The notes under the pieces were generated by a model, which saw only the letters and a list, made by a program, of their open reading frames with translations, did no database searches and was not told the DNA's origin. Position numbers and translations under genes: made by a program. From JBGTFE01 sp049799955 (GTDB taxonomy: Bacteria; Acidobacteriota; Blastocatellia; Pyrinomonadales; Pyrinomonadaceae): 64,000 nt of DNA. Below are positions 41,337-50,911 of the stretch, piece after piece; positions within the stretch are counted from its first letter, which is position 1; each line of letters opens with the position of its first letter. Location of the stretch: positions 1 through 64,000 of the forward strand of contig JBARIW010000102.1 in NCBI GenBank assembly GCA_049799955.1, in the 5' to 3' direction.

Positions 41337-42019
41337 GATTTAGCTCCTTATGGAAAATTCAAAAACATTCTTTTAATTTAGGAAAAGAATTATTTTGTAC
41401 CTTGTGAACCAGCGAATGCTATGCCACATTTGGAGATGTGAAAGTCACAATTATTAGTCTAAAATCGTGCCATTTTAATCTTTAAATTAATAGGCATCAA
41501 TATGACTAACTACGTCATCCAAGCTTTTTTAAATCAGTTATATGTCAAATAGCTATTTGTTGTGAACAAATAGCTTCTGCCAACGGTTGTATCTTTTACC
41601 TGCTGGCTTTTTCGTTACTTGTACATTCATTTTTTTGTGTTTACAATGAACTTTTGAATTTATGATAAACGAAAAAAACTTTATAAAAGTAAATATTTAG
41701 CAAAATATTGGATATTATCCATTTTTATGGATACCATAAGAAATATTTGTAGAATAATGTAAGTATGTAGGGTGTTGCTTATCATTAACTTTCAGAATTT
41801 GATTAATACCGAAGAAAAAAGGTTGCTATGAGCTATTTTCCGTGCCCACTACGGTAAAAACTACAATAACATTCAAATTATCAACTTGCGATAATTGTAG
41901 AATTGATTTTTCTCATAGTTTTTAGGAAACTTCAGGTAAACTTTAATAAAAGAATTTGCGTAAAACAGCAGTTACGCATTTATTGGAAATTATTCAAGCA
42001 TTCAAGAGGAGAAAATTAA
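41337..42019. other. 683-bp AT-rich divergent gap with an 11-bp perfect palindrome
   Basis: No convincing ORF or RNA gene. AGCTATTTGTT (41551-41561) and AACAAATAGCT (41565-41575) form a perfect 11-bp dyad with a 3-nt spacer and no T run, so it fits a regulator site or cruciform better than a terminator. The right end holds the AAGAGGAGA ribosome binding site of the M1 peptidase gene. Confidence 0.6.
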
Positions 42020-44635
42020 ATGTATTTGCGCCGTTTTTCAGCGATTATTCTTATTTTATTTTGCGTCTGTTTTGCCTTCGGACAATCGAAGACAAAGCCT
42101 TCCGACAAGTTTCGACAGCTCAGCGACGACGAGCTTCCGACGCCGAACGAGCAGCGTACGGCTTCGGGCGCGCCGGGCAATAAATACTGGCAGAATCGCG
42201 CCGATTATTCGATTGATGTCGAGATTGACGACGTAAACCAGCGGCTTATCGGCAAGGAAACGGTTACATATAAAAATGTCTCGCCCGACACGCTTTCATA
42301 TATCTGGCTGCAAATCGACCAGAACATTCACGCGAAAGATTCGGATTCGGTGATTACACGAACCGCGCCCGCATTCGACCAGCAAGTCCCGATTGGACAG
42401 CTCGACCAGCTTCTGAATCGTGAATACGACGGGAGAGTAAATATCACGAGCGTCAGAGACGCGAAGGGAACGGCGCTGAAAAATACGCTGAACAAAACGA
42501 TGCTCAGAATCGATTTGCCGACGCCGCTTGCGCCGGGCGGAACGTTTGTTTTTTCGATTGACTGGAATTACGCGATTAACAACAATCGCATCTTCGGCGG
42601 CAGAGCGGGCTACGAATTTTTCCCGCGCGATGGAAATTACATCTACGAAATGGCGCAGTGGTTTCCGCGCATGGCGGCGTATTACGACGTTTACGGCTGG
42701 CAGCACAAACAATTTTTGGGAAGCGGCGAATTTACGCTTGAATTCGGGGATTACACCGTCAGAATAACCGCGCCGAATGACCATGTAGTCTCCGCGACCG
42801 GAGTTTTGCAAAATCCGGCGCAGGTTCTCAAACCCGAATGGATTACGCGTCTCAAACAAGCCGAAACGGCGAAAGAACCGCTTAAAATCATCACCAACGA
42901 AGAAGCCAAAGCAAACGAATCGAGCAAGCCGACGGGCAAAAAGACTTGGGTTTTCAAAGGCGACAACGTGCGTGATTTTGCATTCGCCACATCCCGCAAA
43001 TTTATCTGGGACGCGCAGGGACACAACGTTGACGGCAACAAGGTGATGGCGATGTCCTTTTATCCGAACGAGGGAAATCCGCTCTGGGAAAAATATTCGA
43101 CGCACGCGATTATCCACACTTTGAACGTCTATTCACGCTATTCATTCACATACCCGTATCCGGTCGCGCAGAGCATCAATGGTCCGGTCGGCGGAATGGA
43201 ATACCCGATGATTTGCTTTAACGGTCCGCGCCCGCAGCCGGACGGAACATATTCTGCCGGAACGAAATACGGCTTGATTTCTGTCGTCATACACGAAGTC
43301 GGGCATAATTATTTTCCGATGACGGTCAACTCCGACGAGCGACAATGGACTTGGATGGACGAAGGCTTGAACACGTTTCTGCAATATCTTGCCGAGCAGG
43401 AATGGGAGAAAAATTATCCTTCGCGTCGCGGCGAGCCGCAAAATATTGCCGATTATATGGCGAGCGAAAATCAAGTTCCGATAATGACGCAGTCCGATTC
43501 GGTTTTGCAGTTCGGCAATAACGCATACGGAAAACCCGCGACCGCGCTGAATATTCTGCGCGAAACCGTGATGGGCAGAGATTTATTCGATTTTGCCTTT
43601 AAGACATACTCGCAGCGCTGGAAATTCAAACGTCCGACTCCGGCGGACTTTTTCCGCACGATGGAAGACGCTTCCGGCACTGATTTGGACTGGTTTTTCC
43701 GCGGCTGGTTCTACACGACCGACAATGTCGATATGTCGATAGAAAACGTCCGGCTTTACCAGATGGACACGAAAAATCCCGTAACGGAAAAGGGATTACT
43801 TCAAAAACGCGCCGACGAACAGCCGAAAACTCTTTCGCAGCAGCGAAATGAAACGATTCCGAAACGCATCGACGAATATCCTTCGCTGAGAGATTTGTAT
43901 AACGATTTTAATCAATACGAAGTTACGGAAAAAGACCGCCAAAGCTATCAGGCGTTTCTTGCGACTTTGACGGACAAGGAAAAACAACTGCTGAGCAACA
44001 ATTATTATTTTTACATCGTCGATGTCAAAAACATCGGCGGGCTGGTTATGCCGCTTATTTTCAAAGTCGAATACATGGACGGAACAAGCGAGGAAATTCG
44101 TGTTCCGGCGGAGATTTGGCGCTACAATAATTTCGACGTTTCTAAAATGATTGTTACGAAAAAGGAAGCCAAAGCGATTGTTCTCGACCCGAATCTGGAA
44201 ACAGCCGACACGAATCTGAGCAACAACTTTTTCCCGCGCCGCGCGATTCCGACGCGTTTTCAGGTCTTCAAGCAGGGCGGCGGACAGGGCAACGTTGTTC
44301 GCCCGCAAACTACGACGACAACCAACGCCGCAGCGGGAAATTTAAGCGGAAAATGGAACGTCGTCGTTCAGGTACCGGGACAAAATGTTACGTTTACGCT
44401 TAACTTGACACAGCAGGGAAATGCCATAACCGGAACGGTTGAAGGTCCGGGCGGCTCTTCGCAAATTACGACCGGCGCGTTGGAAAACGGAACTTTTTCG
44501 TTCGATACGATGGTTAATTTCGGCGGTCAGTCAATGCTGATAAGCTTTAAGGGACAAGCCGTCGGCAATCAAATGTCGGGAACGGTAACCGCACCGCAGG
44601 GAACGGCTGATTTTACCGGAACGCGAGCAAATTAA
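42020..44635 (+). CDS. M1-family metallopeptidase with C-terminal beta-barrel domain
   Basis: 871 residues, exported (signal peptide about 1-21, CFAFGQ). The zinc site is VIHEVGHNYFP (HExxH near residue 425) with the third ligand Glu in WTWMDEGLNTFLQYLAEQE; the exopeptidase motif GxMEN is replaced by GGMEYP. It likely acts as an aminopeptidase or endopeptidase on exported peptides. The last 100 residues (LSGKWNVVVQVPGQ, ISFKGQAVGNQMSGTV) form a lipocalin-like beta domain often appended to acidobacterial exported enzymes. A good AAGAGGAG site precedes the ATG. Confidence 0.93.
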   Translation: MYLRRFSAIILILFCVCFAFGQSKTKPSDKFRQLSDDELPTPNEQRTASGAPGNKYWQNRADYSIDVEIDDVNQRLIGKETVTYKNVSPDTLSYIWLQIDQNIHAKDSDSVITRTAPAFDQQVPIGQLDQLLNREYDGRVNITSVRDAKGTALKNTLNKTMLRIDLPTPLAPGGTFVFSIDWNYAINNNRIFGGRAGYEFFPRDGNYIYEMAQWFPRMAAYYDVYGWQHKQFLGSGEFTLEFGDYTVRITAPNDHVVSATGVLQNPAQVLKPEWITRLKQAETAKEPLKIITNEEAKANESSKPTGKKTWVFKGDNVRDFAFATSRKFIWDAQGHNVDGNKVMAMSFYPNEGNPLWEKYSTHAIIHTLNVYSRYSFTYPYPVAQSINGPVGGMEYPMICFNGPRPQPDGTYSAGTKYGLISVVIHEVGHNYFPMTVNSDERQWTWMDEGLNTFLQYLAEQEWEKNYPSRRGEPQNIADYMASENQVPIMTQSDSVLQFGNNAYGKPATALNILRETVMGRDLFDFAFKTYSQRWKFKRPTPADFFRTMEDASGTDLDWFFRGWFYTTDNVDMSIENVRLYQMDTKNPVTEKGLLQKRADEQPKTLSQQRNETIPKRIDEYPSLRDLYNDFNQYEVTEKDRQSYQAFLATLTDKEKQLLSNNYYFYIVDVKNIGGLVMPLIFKVEYMDGTSEEIRVPAEIWRYNNFDVSKMIVTKKEAKAIVLDPNLETADTNLSNNFFPRRAIPTRFQVFKQGGGQGNVVRPQTTTTTNAAAGNLSGKWNVVVQVPGQNVTFTLNLTQQGNAITGTVEGPGGSSQITTGALENGTFSFDTMVNFGGQSMLISFKGQAVGNQMSGTVTAPQGTADFTGTRAN

Positions 44636-44638
44636 CTA

Positions 44639-45207
<569 letters not shown>

Positions 45208-45209
45208 GT

Positions 45210-45290
45210 GAGTCCAAAGTCCCAAGTCTCATGTCCCGGGAAAAATTTTATTATCCGGGACTTGAGACTTGGGACTTTGGACTTTAAACT
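45210..45290. repeat. Inverted heptamer-array spacer (GTCCCAA/GGGACTT family)
   Basis: GTCCAAAGTCCCAAGTCTCATG left, GGGACTTGAGACTTGGGACTT right, 7-bp units, around CGGGAAAAATTTTATTATCCG. It leaves no Shine-Dalgarno before the ATG at 45298. Confidence 0.88.
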
Positions 45291-45297
45291 TTAATTT

Positions 45298-46143
45298 ATG
45301 AAAATAGCATTAAACGGCGCGACGACGATGCACGCCGATTTGGAAACCGATATTAAAGCCGCGAGCGCGGCAGGCTTTGATTTGCTGGAAATCTGGGCGT
45401 CAAAGCTGCGCGAATTTTTGAAGACTAAAACGCCTGCCGATTTGAAAAAGCTCTTTGAAGAAAATAATTTAGAGCCTTATTCAATCAATTCAATCGAGCA
45501 TATAACGTTTCGCGATGAAGCGGATTACGAAAAAATAAAAGCCGAAACCGAAGAGTTATCGCGCATCGCGGGCGAAATTGGCTGCCCGCATATCGTCGTC
45601 GTGCCGGGAAAATTGCCGGAAAACGCGTCGAAAGATGAAATCGTCGAAGAATCGGTAAAAGTATTAAACGAGCTTGCCGATATTGCCGAAAAACATAATG
45701 TTTCATTAGCATTCGAGTTTCTCGGGCAAACCGATTGCTCGGTTCAGACGCTTGATTTATGCAATGAAATTGTCGAAAAAGTAAATCGCGCGAATATCGG
45801 GAACGTGATTGACACATTTCATTTCTACGCGGGAAATTCGAGCTTTGAAGCGATTGAAAAAATGAAGCCCGAAAAGCTTTTCATTTTTCACATCAACGAC
45901 GCGGAAAATCTGCCGAAAGAGCAACTAACGGACGCGCACCGACTCTATCCGGGAACGGGGATTCTGCCGATAAAGGAAATCAAGCAAAGATTTGATAAAA
46001 TCGGCTACGACCGGATGGTTTCAATCGAAATTTTCCGTCCTGAATACTGGAACGAAGACCCGTTTGAAGTAGCCAAAAAAGCAAAAGCGGCAACGGAAAA
46101 AGTTTTAGGATTAAATTCGCAGGGAGCTACGGCGAAGAATTAA
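45298..46143 (+). CDS. Sugar phosphate isomerase/epimerase (xylose-isomerase-like TIM barrel)
   Basis: 281 residues, soluble TIM barrel of the AP endonuclease 2/IolE-like group. Metal ligands in barrel strands: Glu in LAFEFLGQ, Asp/His in IDTFHFY, His in IFHINDAE, Glu in VSIEIFRPEYW. These act on keto sugars or inosose derivatives. Paired with the Gfo/Idh/MocA dehydrogenase downstream, it suggests catabolism of an inositol-like or rare sugar. No transporter is adjacent. Confidence 0.9.
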   Translation: MKIALNGATTMHADLETDIKAASAAGFDLLEIWASKLREFLKTKTPADLKKLFEENNLEPYSINSIEHITFRDEADYEKIKAETEELSRIAGEIGCPHIVVVPGKLPENASKDEIVEESVKVLNELADIAEKHNVSLAFEFLGQTDCSVQTLDLCNEIVEKVNRANIGNVIDTFHFYAGNSSFEAIEKMKPEKLFIFHINDAENLPKEQLTDAHRLYPGTGILPIKEIKQRFDKIGYDRMVSIEIFRPEYWNEDPFEVAKKAKAATEKVLGLNSQGATAKN

Positions 46144-46146
46144 TTC

Positions 46147-46218
46147 ACCACAGAGAGCACAGAGAACACAGAGAAAATTATTATAAAAAACTCTGTGTTC
46201 TCTGTGCTCTCTGTGGTT
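46147..46218. repeat. Inverted-repeat spacer (CTCTGTG family, 9-bp units)
   Basis: CACCACAGAGAGCACAGAG left and CTCTGTGCTCTCTGTGG right, units of about 9 bp, AT-rich centre. Very similar sequences occur in many other bacterial phyla. It ends 10 bp before the ATG of the dehydrogenase gene. Confidence 0.88.
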
Positions 46219-46228
46219 CAATAAATCT

Positions 46229-47197
46229 ATGAGCAAAATTAAAATCGGTATCATCGGCACGGGCTATATGGGCGGAACTCACGCGCAGCTTTACGCGAAA
46301 AATCCGCGCACCGTTGTTCACGCCGTTTACGATATCAGACCGGAAAGAATGGAAGCCGTTTCGCGGATGACGGGCGCACGGGTGATGGAAAACGGCGAGC
46401 AGGTCATCGACGCCTGCGACGCGATTGTCGTTACAACGCCGAACACGAGGCACACGGAGCTTACGATTGCCGCCGCGAATGCCGGAAAATCGGTTTTTTC
46501 GGAAAAGCCGATGGCGACGAATATGGCAGGAGCGCAGGCTGTTCTCGACGCTTCGAAAAACGCAAAAGTTTTTCAGGTCGGGCATAATCGACGATTTGCG
46601 CCTGTCTATGTGAAATTTAAAGAATTAATCAACGAGGACAAAATTCATTCCGCGCATATCAAGATGAATCGCGGCGAGCTGCAAAATCCCGATTGGACGA
46701 GCGATACCGAAATTACGGGCGGATTTCTTTATGAAACGACCGTTCATATGTTCGATATGATTCGCTTTCAATTCGGCGAAGTCAATGAAATGATTGCGTT
46801 TGGAACGAGTCAAACCTATCCCGAAATCGATAATTTTTCGATTCTTTTGAAATTTAAAAGCGGTCTTCACGCGACTTTTTGTTCGGCGGCGGATGCGAGC
46901 TGGATTTTTCCGTTCGAGCGGCTCGAAGCGTTTTGCGAGCATCGAACGATTATGACTCAGGAAATGGAAAATCTGACCGACAGTCGCGGCGCTGACCCGA
47001 ATTTCCAGTTTTTTTCGTGGCATCTGCTTTCGAAAGAAGAGCGCTGGGGCTATTTTCAGGAAAACGAAGCTTTCATTGACGCGATAGAAAAAGGAACCGA
47101 GCCGCCCGTAACGGCGTTAGACGGTTATAAGTCGGTCGAGCTGGTCGAAGCTTGCTATAAAGCCGTAAACACGGGCGAGCGAATCAAATTTGAATAG
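46229..47197 (+). CDS. Gfo/Idh/MocA family oxidoreductase
   Basis: 322 residues. N-terminal Rossmann fold for NAD(P) (IGIIGTGYMGGTHAQLYAKN, residues 5-24), VVTTPNTRHTELTIAA, and the catalytic Lys in EKPMATN near residue 92. The C-terminal alpha/beta domain holds GGFLYETTVHMFDMIRF with the general-base His. It should oxidise a hydroxyl of inositol, glucose or a related sugar. It follows the sugar isomerase gene on the same strand, separated only by a repeat. Confidence 0.93.
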   Translation: MSKIKIGIIGTGYMGGTHAQLYAKNPRTVVHAVYDIRPERMEAVSRMTGARVMENGEQVIDACDAIVVTTPNTRHTELTIAAANAGKSVFSEKPMATNMAGAQAVLDASKNAKVFQVGHNRRFAPVYVKFKELINEDKIHSAHIKMNRGELQNPDWTSDTEITGGFLYETTVHMFDMIRFQFGEVNEMIAFGTSQTYPEIDNFSILLKFKSGLHATFCSAADASWIFPFERLEAFCEHRTIMTQEMENLTDSRGADPNFQFFSWHLLSKEERWGYFQENEAFIDAIEKGTEPPVTALDGYKSVELVEACYKAVNTGERIKFE

Positions 47198-47282
47198 CTT
47201 TATTTTTAAGGGTATTGAAAAAGAACTTTTTCTGATATGATTCGTAAAGCTGACTGTGAATATTTCTACAGTCGATAAAGTT

Positions 47283-47765
47283 ATGATTCAGTGCCAGAAT
47301 TGCGGACAGGTAAATAATCAAAGCAGTAATTTTTGCCGCTTTTGCGGGTCGAAATTTTCGCCCGAACAATTTGCAAACGGCGCTAATTACGAGTTTCAGC
47401 CGCCGCGCCCGTATTCATGGAAAACAGATGAGTTTCAGATTTCCGAAAGCAAGGCGCGAAAAACTCAGCAGATGAATTTCCAGCAACCGAATCAGTTTCA
47501 GCCGCCTGTCCAACAACAGCAGTTTCTTCAGCCGCAAAGACCTCAGCCGCTTGTCTATCAGCAGACGCCGCAGCATCTGGCTTATAAACAAATGTGCCCG
47601 CGCTGCGGCGGACAGCATTTTCCGCAAATCGAGCGAAAAATCTCTCAGGCGGGCTGGATTACATTCGCCGTTCTGCTCGTTACGATTCCTTTTCTTTTCT
47701 GGATTGGATTGCTTATAAAAGAAGATGTCAGAGTCTGCCCGGTCTGCAATCTCCGGCTCAGCTAA
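47283..47765 (+). CDS. Zinc-ribbon protein with C-terminal LITAF-like domain
   Basis: 160 residues from the ATG at 47283. N-terminal four-cysteine ribbon (CQNCGQ, CRFCGSKF), a Gln/Pro-rich linker (about 45-105), then a second zinc site split by a membrane-inserted hairpin: CPRCGGQHFP before and CPVCNLRLS after the hydrophobic GWITFAVLLVTIPFLFWIGLL. This split CxxC layout is typical of LITAF-like monotopic membrane domains. Function unknown. A third member of the zinc-ribbon group in this window, without the SVTEGTTKLL tail. Confidence 0.8.
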   Translation: MIQCQNCGQVNNQSSNFCRFCGSKFSPEQFANGANYEFQPPRPYSWKTDEFQISESKARKTQQMNFQQPNQFQPPVQQQQFLQPQRPQPLVYQQTPQHLAYKQMCPRCGGQHFPQIERKISQAGWITFAVLLVTIPFLFWIGLLIKEDVRVCPVCNLRLS

Positions 47766-47772
47766 ATATTTT

Positions 47773-48753
47773 CTATTGCCTGTAATAATAACCTTTCGGA
47801 TGCTCGATTTTGACTTCGGGACTCGAACTGAAAACCTGAACCTTGTAATAGCCTTTTTTCATATGCGTTGAAAGATAAGTCAGCGCAAACTGCCTGCTTA
47901 GAGCGAGATTTAAATCCGTAAAAAATCTATCGAATGAAATCGGGGAACTCGTTCCTTGAAAAAATGCCTTGCCGCCGGTTTCCTCGGAAAGCCTTTGCAG
48001 CGCGCTCTGCGCGTCCAGAATCAGTTGTTTATTGCCGTTTTCGGTGAATGTCGCGGCATTGTAAAAAGTATAAACCGCGACGCTTTTTCGCTGTGCTTTG
48101 AGAATCGCGCGTTCGAGTTCGAGGCTCTGAGTCGATGCGAAATTTCCCGCTCCGCTCGATGTGTCCAAGCCGTCGGAAATCAATAAAACCGCGCGCCTGC
48201 CGCTCGGCAAAGCGTCAAAACGTCCGAGAGCTTCTTCGACGCCGACATAAGGGCTGCTCGCGCCTGCGCCGCTTCCAAGCACAATTCGCAGAGAACCTGC
48301 GGCTTTTTCCAAATCTTCGGTAAATTTCTGGCGAATCTGTATTGAGCCGCCGCGCAAATATCCGACCAGAACGCGCGAGCCTTTCGGCAGACCGCGAATA
48401 AAATCGGCAATATTTTTTAGCTGTAGGTTGGCGTTTGAAGACAAATCATCCTGAATTAAAACGGCAATCGAAAGCGGCGTGTTGCTGACGCTCCTGATTG
48501 ATAAAATCACCTGCTCGTCGCCGTTTTCCTTGACGATAATATCTCCGGCTTCGATAAATTCCTCGGTTTGCTTATTTTTCGGCTCTTCTTTCCCGTAAAT
48601 CGAAATCGGAATCGTCATCGTGCGGACTTTTCCTTCCTGCTTATTTTTTTCTTTTTTCTGAGAAAAAACCGGGCTGAAAAGCATTGATAAAAGGAGAAAA
48701 ATACCCGGAAACTTTGCAAATGATTGTTTTGACATACGTATTTTTTTCGACAC
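47773..48753 (-). CDS. VWFA-related acidobacterial-type domain protein
   Basis: 326 residues, exported (signal peptide about 1-31, PVFSQ). The von Willebrand A-like domain (about 90-290) has AVLIQDDLSSNANLQLKNIADFI in place of the MIDAS DxSxS, so the metal site is degenerate; ISDGLDTSSGAG follows. The C-terminal YYKVQVFSSSPEVKIEHPKGYY is the typical end of the TIGR03436-type family, abundant in Acidobacteria. Role is unknown, probably protein-protein adhesion at the envelope. Confidence 0.9.
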   Translation of the reverse strand: MSKKIRMSKQSFAKFPGIFLLLSMLFSPVFSQKKEKNKQEGKVRTMTIPISIYGKEEPKNKQTEEFIEAGDIIVKENGDEQVILSIRSVSNTPLSIAVLIQDDLSSNANLQLKNIADFIRGLPKGSRVLVGYLRGGSIQIRQKFTEDLEKAAGSLRIVLGSGAGASSPYVGVEEALGRFDALPSGRRAVLLISDGLDTSSGAGNFASTQSLELERAILKAQRKSVAVYTFYNAATFTENGNKQLILDAQSALQRLSEETGGKAFFQGTSSPISFDRFFTDLNLALSRQFALTYLSTHMKKGYYKVQVFSSSPEVKIEHPKGYYYRQ

Positions 48754-48863
48754 TTCGAGAAAATCCTACCGAGTATGATAATACAATTTGATTTAATAAC
48801 TAAAATTTATGATGCGTTAAATTTGATTAAAGTTTGCAGAGTTTGTATTGTAAAGCCGTAAAG

Positions 48864-49640
48864 ATGAATGAATTAGAGCCGAGATACGAGATTACGCGCA
48901 AGGATTTAGTCAGGGATAAAGCCCTGAAAATCGGTGCATGGACTGCGCCTTTAATATTTTCCGTAATTCCGGCGCTGATTTTCTTTTTATTTTTTCTGGT
49001 TTCGAGCGCGCCGCCGGTCGCCGTTACATGGCTTTTTCTGACGATTGCATCTTTAATCGGCGGATTTATTTTCGGTTTGTTGATTTCCGGCAGCCTGATG
49101 TTTTATCGTTCGCGCTGGCTTTCAAGAGTGCGCGAGCGTCTTGCCGTTGACGGCATAAAGGCTAATGAAGTCGATTGGTTTACGCACGAGCTGACTTCGA
49201 ATGAAAAAAAATCTCTCAAAGAAATCGAATCGAGAAATCTGCTTCTGGCCGACGCTTTCCGCGACACGCTCGCCGCACGTCTGACGGCGACCAGAATTTT
49301 GAAATCAGCCAAACAGGAGCTTCTGCTCGTTCAACGAAGACAGGGAAAATTAAAGTATCTGAAATCGGAAAACTCTACAAATTTGCAAAATGATTTGAAA
49401 ACAGACCTCGAAAAGCTGACTAAAATAAAAAACGAAGCCGAAGAAATGCGCGTCGAGGCTGAAACCAGAATCCAGATGATTGAAGCCGCATCGCGGCGCG
49501 GCGGAAATCTTGCCGACACGGAGCTTGCTCTGAAAAAGCTTTCCGCGCGAACGCAGGAACTTCCGATGGCGCTGGAATCTGCAAAAATGGAAGACGAAAT
49601 GCGTAAGGAACTCGAAAGGGAACTGGAAAAGGGTTCGTGA
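48864..49640 (+). CDS. Membrane protein with long coiled coil
   Basis: 258 residues from the ATG at 48864 (the ATG at 48834 is ten codons upstream and less likely). Two adjacent membrane helices (about 25-47 and 53-77) are followed by a long, charged coiled coil (about 100-255; LQNDLKTDLEKLTKIKNEAEEMRVEAE). I do not recognise a family. The form is that of a membrane-tethered scaffold. Confidence 0.65.
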   Translation: MNELEPRYEITRKDLVRDKALKIGAWTAPLIFSVIPALIFFLFFLVSSAPPVAVTWLFLTIASLIGGFIFGLLISGSLMFYRSRWLSRVRERLAVDGIKANEVDWFTHELTSNEKKSLKEIESRNLLLADAFRDTLAARLTATRILKSAKQELLLVQRRQGKLKYLKSENSTNLQNDLKTDLEKLTKIKNEAEEMRVEAETRIQMIEAASRRGGNLADTELALKKLSARTQELPMALESAKMEDEMRKELERELEKGS

Positions 49641-49642
49641 AC

Positions 49643-49701
49643 AGGTGAGAAGTGAGAAGTGAAAAGTGAAAGAACGTTATCTTCACTTTCACTTTTCACT
49701 T
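49643..49701. repeat. Inverted heptamer-array spacer (TTCACTT family)
   Basis: AGGTGAGAAGTGAGAAGTGAAAAG left, TTCACTTTCACTTTTCACTT right, short centre. It lies between convergent genes. Confidence 0.85.
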
Positions 49702-49702
49702 A

Positions 49703-50488
49703 TTAAAAGTTATGTTCCAAGCGAAGCCGCTCGATATTTCGCGCTTTGCCGGTTTCCTCGTCGATTTCGATAACGACGGCGCAAATCCAGACATTATCTT
49801 TGGCGTGGGCGGCGCGTTTGGCGGGAAATGTCGTAAAACGCGCGATGACATCTTCTTTTTCCATCCCGATAACTCCGCCGTAACTTCCGGTCATTCCGAT
49901 GTCGGTAATATAAGCCGTTCCGTTATCTAAAATCCGCTCGTCAGCCGTCTGAACGTGCGTGTGCGAGCCGACAACCGCCGAAACTCGCCCGTCCAGAAAC
50001 CAGCCCATCGCGTATTTTTCCGATGTCGCTTCGCAATGCATATCGACCAGACGAATTTTTACGTCAGCCGGAATCGATTTGACGCATTCGTCAGCCACGC
50101 GAAACGGGTCATCGACATTCGGCGGCATAAAAACTCTGCCGAGAAGATTTAAAACGGCGATTTCGAAACCGTTAATCTCGCCGACAAACAAGCCTTTTCC
50201 GGGCGTTCCGGGCGGATAGTTTGCCGGACGCAGAAGGCGCGGGTTTTTTCTGATGTAGGGAATAATCTCGCCCTTATCAAAGATGTGATTGCCCGAAGTC
50301 ATCAGGTCGATGCCGCTCTCGAAAAGCTCGTCGGCAATCGCGGGCGTGATGGAAAATCCGCCTGCGACGTTTTCGGCGTTCATCGTTACAATATCGATTT
50401 TGTATTGCTCGCGGATGTCTCGAATTTTTTGCAGAACCGCGATTCTTCCCGGACGCGCGACGACATCGGCAATCATTAAAATATTCAT
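49703..50488 (-). CDS. YmdB-like metallophosphoesterase (TIGR00282 type)
   Basis: 261 residues. Metal ligands of the YmdB/DR1281 phosphodiesterase fold are all present: MIADVVARPGR (Asp near 8), MNAENVAGGF (Glu-Asn), SGNHIFDK (Asn-His), DMHCEATSEK (His) and VGSHTHVQTAD (two His). These hydrolyse 2',3'-cyclic nucleotides or other phosphodiesters and affect RNA turnover. The usual IGDVxG start reads IADVVA here. In many bacteria the gene neighbours rny; here it follows 6S RNA and zapA. Confidence 0.93.
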   Translation of the reverse strand: MNILMIADVVARPGRIAVLQKIRDIREQYKIDIVTMNAENVAGGFSITPAIADELFESGIDLMTSGNHIFDKGEIIPYIRKNPRLLRPANYPPGTPGKGLFVGEINGFEIAVLNLLGRVFMPPNVDDPFRVADECVKSIPADVKIRLVDMHCEATSEKYAMGWFLDGRVSAVVGSHTHVQTADERILDNGTAYITDIGMTGSYGGVIGMEKEDVIARFTTFPAKRAAHAKDNVWICAVVIEIDEETGKARNIERLRLEHNF

Positions 50489-50501
50489 AAAAAAGCGTAA
50501 A

Positions 50502-50572
50502 AAGTAATAGGTGATAGGTAATAAGTGATAGGATTTTTCCTACCTATCACCTATTACCTATCACCTATTACT
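50502..50572. repeat. Inverted heptamer-array spacer (CCTATCA/CCTATTA family)
   Basis: AGTAATAGGTGATAGGTAATAAG left, CCTATCACCTATTACCTATC right, 7-bp units, centre GATTTTTC. It lies between the end of the 6S RNA and the YmdB-like start. Confidence 0.88.
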
Positions 50573-50808
50573 AAAAATTTTGGCGAGAGAAACCACGGAA
50601 GCCGTTACAAACAGATGAATCGAACCTATTTCGCAACAGGTGGGTGACCTTCTGTTTCCTTTCAGAAACATCAGAGCCGCTTTCTATGGCAAATCTTTAA
50701 CTATGAAAGATTGCACCGAAAGGCAGCATCAGTCTCCCGTAAATTCAAATGTTGGTTCAATTATTATTGTGTTTGTTCACGAGCTTTGTAGAAAGATCTT
50801 TCGCCTGA
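50573..50808 (-). ncRNA. ssrS: 6S RNA
   Basis: About 225-235 nt on the minus strand just downstream of zapA, the classic position of ssrS. The fold follows 6S: closing stem GGCGAAAGA (ending 50797) with TCTCTCGCC (from 50590); further pairs AAGC/GCTT, ACAAAC/GTTTGT and TTGAACC/GGTTCGA make the long irregular stem; then a large open bubble and an apical hairpin ending in AATCTTT/AAAGATT. A U run follows the closing stem. 6S RNA binds sigma70 RNA polymerase by mimicking an open promoter. The call rests on structure read by eye plus synteny; exact ends are approximate. Confidence 0.82.
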
Positions 50809-50812
50809 AATG

Positions 50813-50840
50813 ATTGTAGCACAATCAAGTGAAAAGTGAA
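50813..50840 (-). promoter_or_regulatory. Predicted sigma70 promoter of 6S RNA
   Basis: On the minus strand, -35 TTCACT (50835-50840) and -10 TACAAT (50813-50818) are 16 bp apart, giving a start near 50806-50808, next to the first base of the 6S closing stem. The -35 hexamer lies inside a TTCACTT repeat arm. Confidence 0.5.
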
Positions 50841-50910
50841 TAGTGAACAGCGAATAGTTAAGAGAAAATTCTTAAAACTGTTCACTGTTCACTATTCACT
50901 TTTCACTATT
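50829..50910. repeat. Inverted heptamer-array spacer (TTCACTA/TTCACTG family)
   Basis: GTGAAAAGTGAATAGTGAACAG left and CTGTTCACTGTTCACTATTC right, 7-bp units, with centre AAGAGAAAATTCTT. It ends 2 bp from the zapA stop and supplies the -35 hexamer of the 6S promoter. Confidence 0.88.
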
Positions 50911-50911
50911 T

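Noticed and set aside
42296..43117. 273-residue minus-strand ORF
   Set aside because: Shadow of the M1 peptidase gene, which has the full zinc motif and signal peptide.
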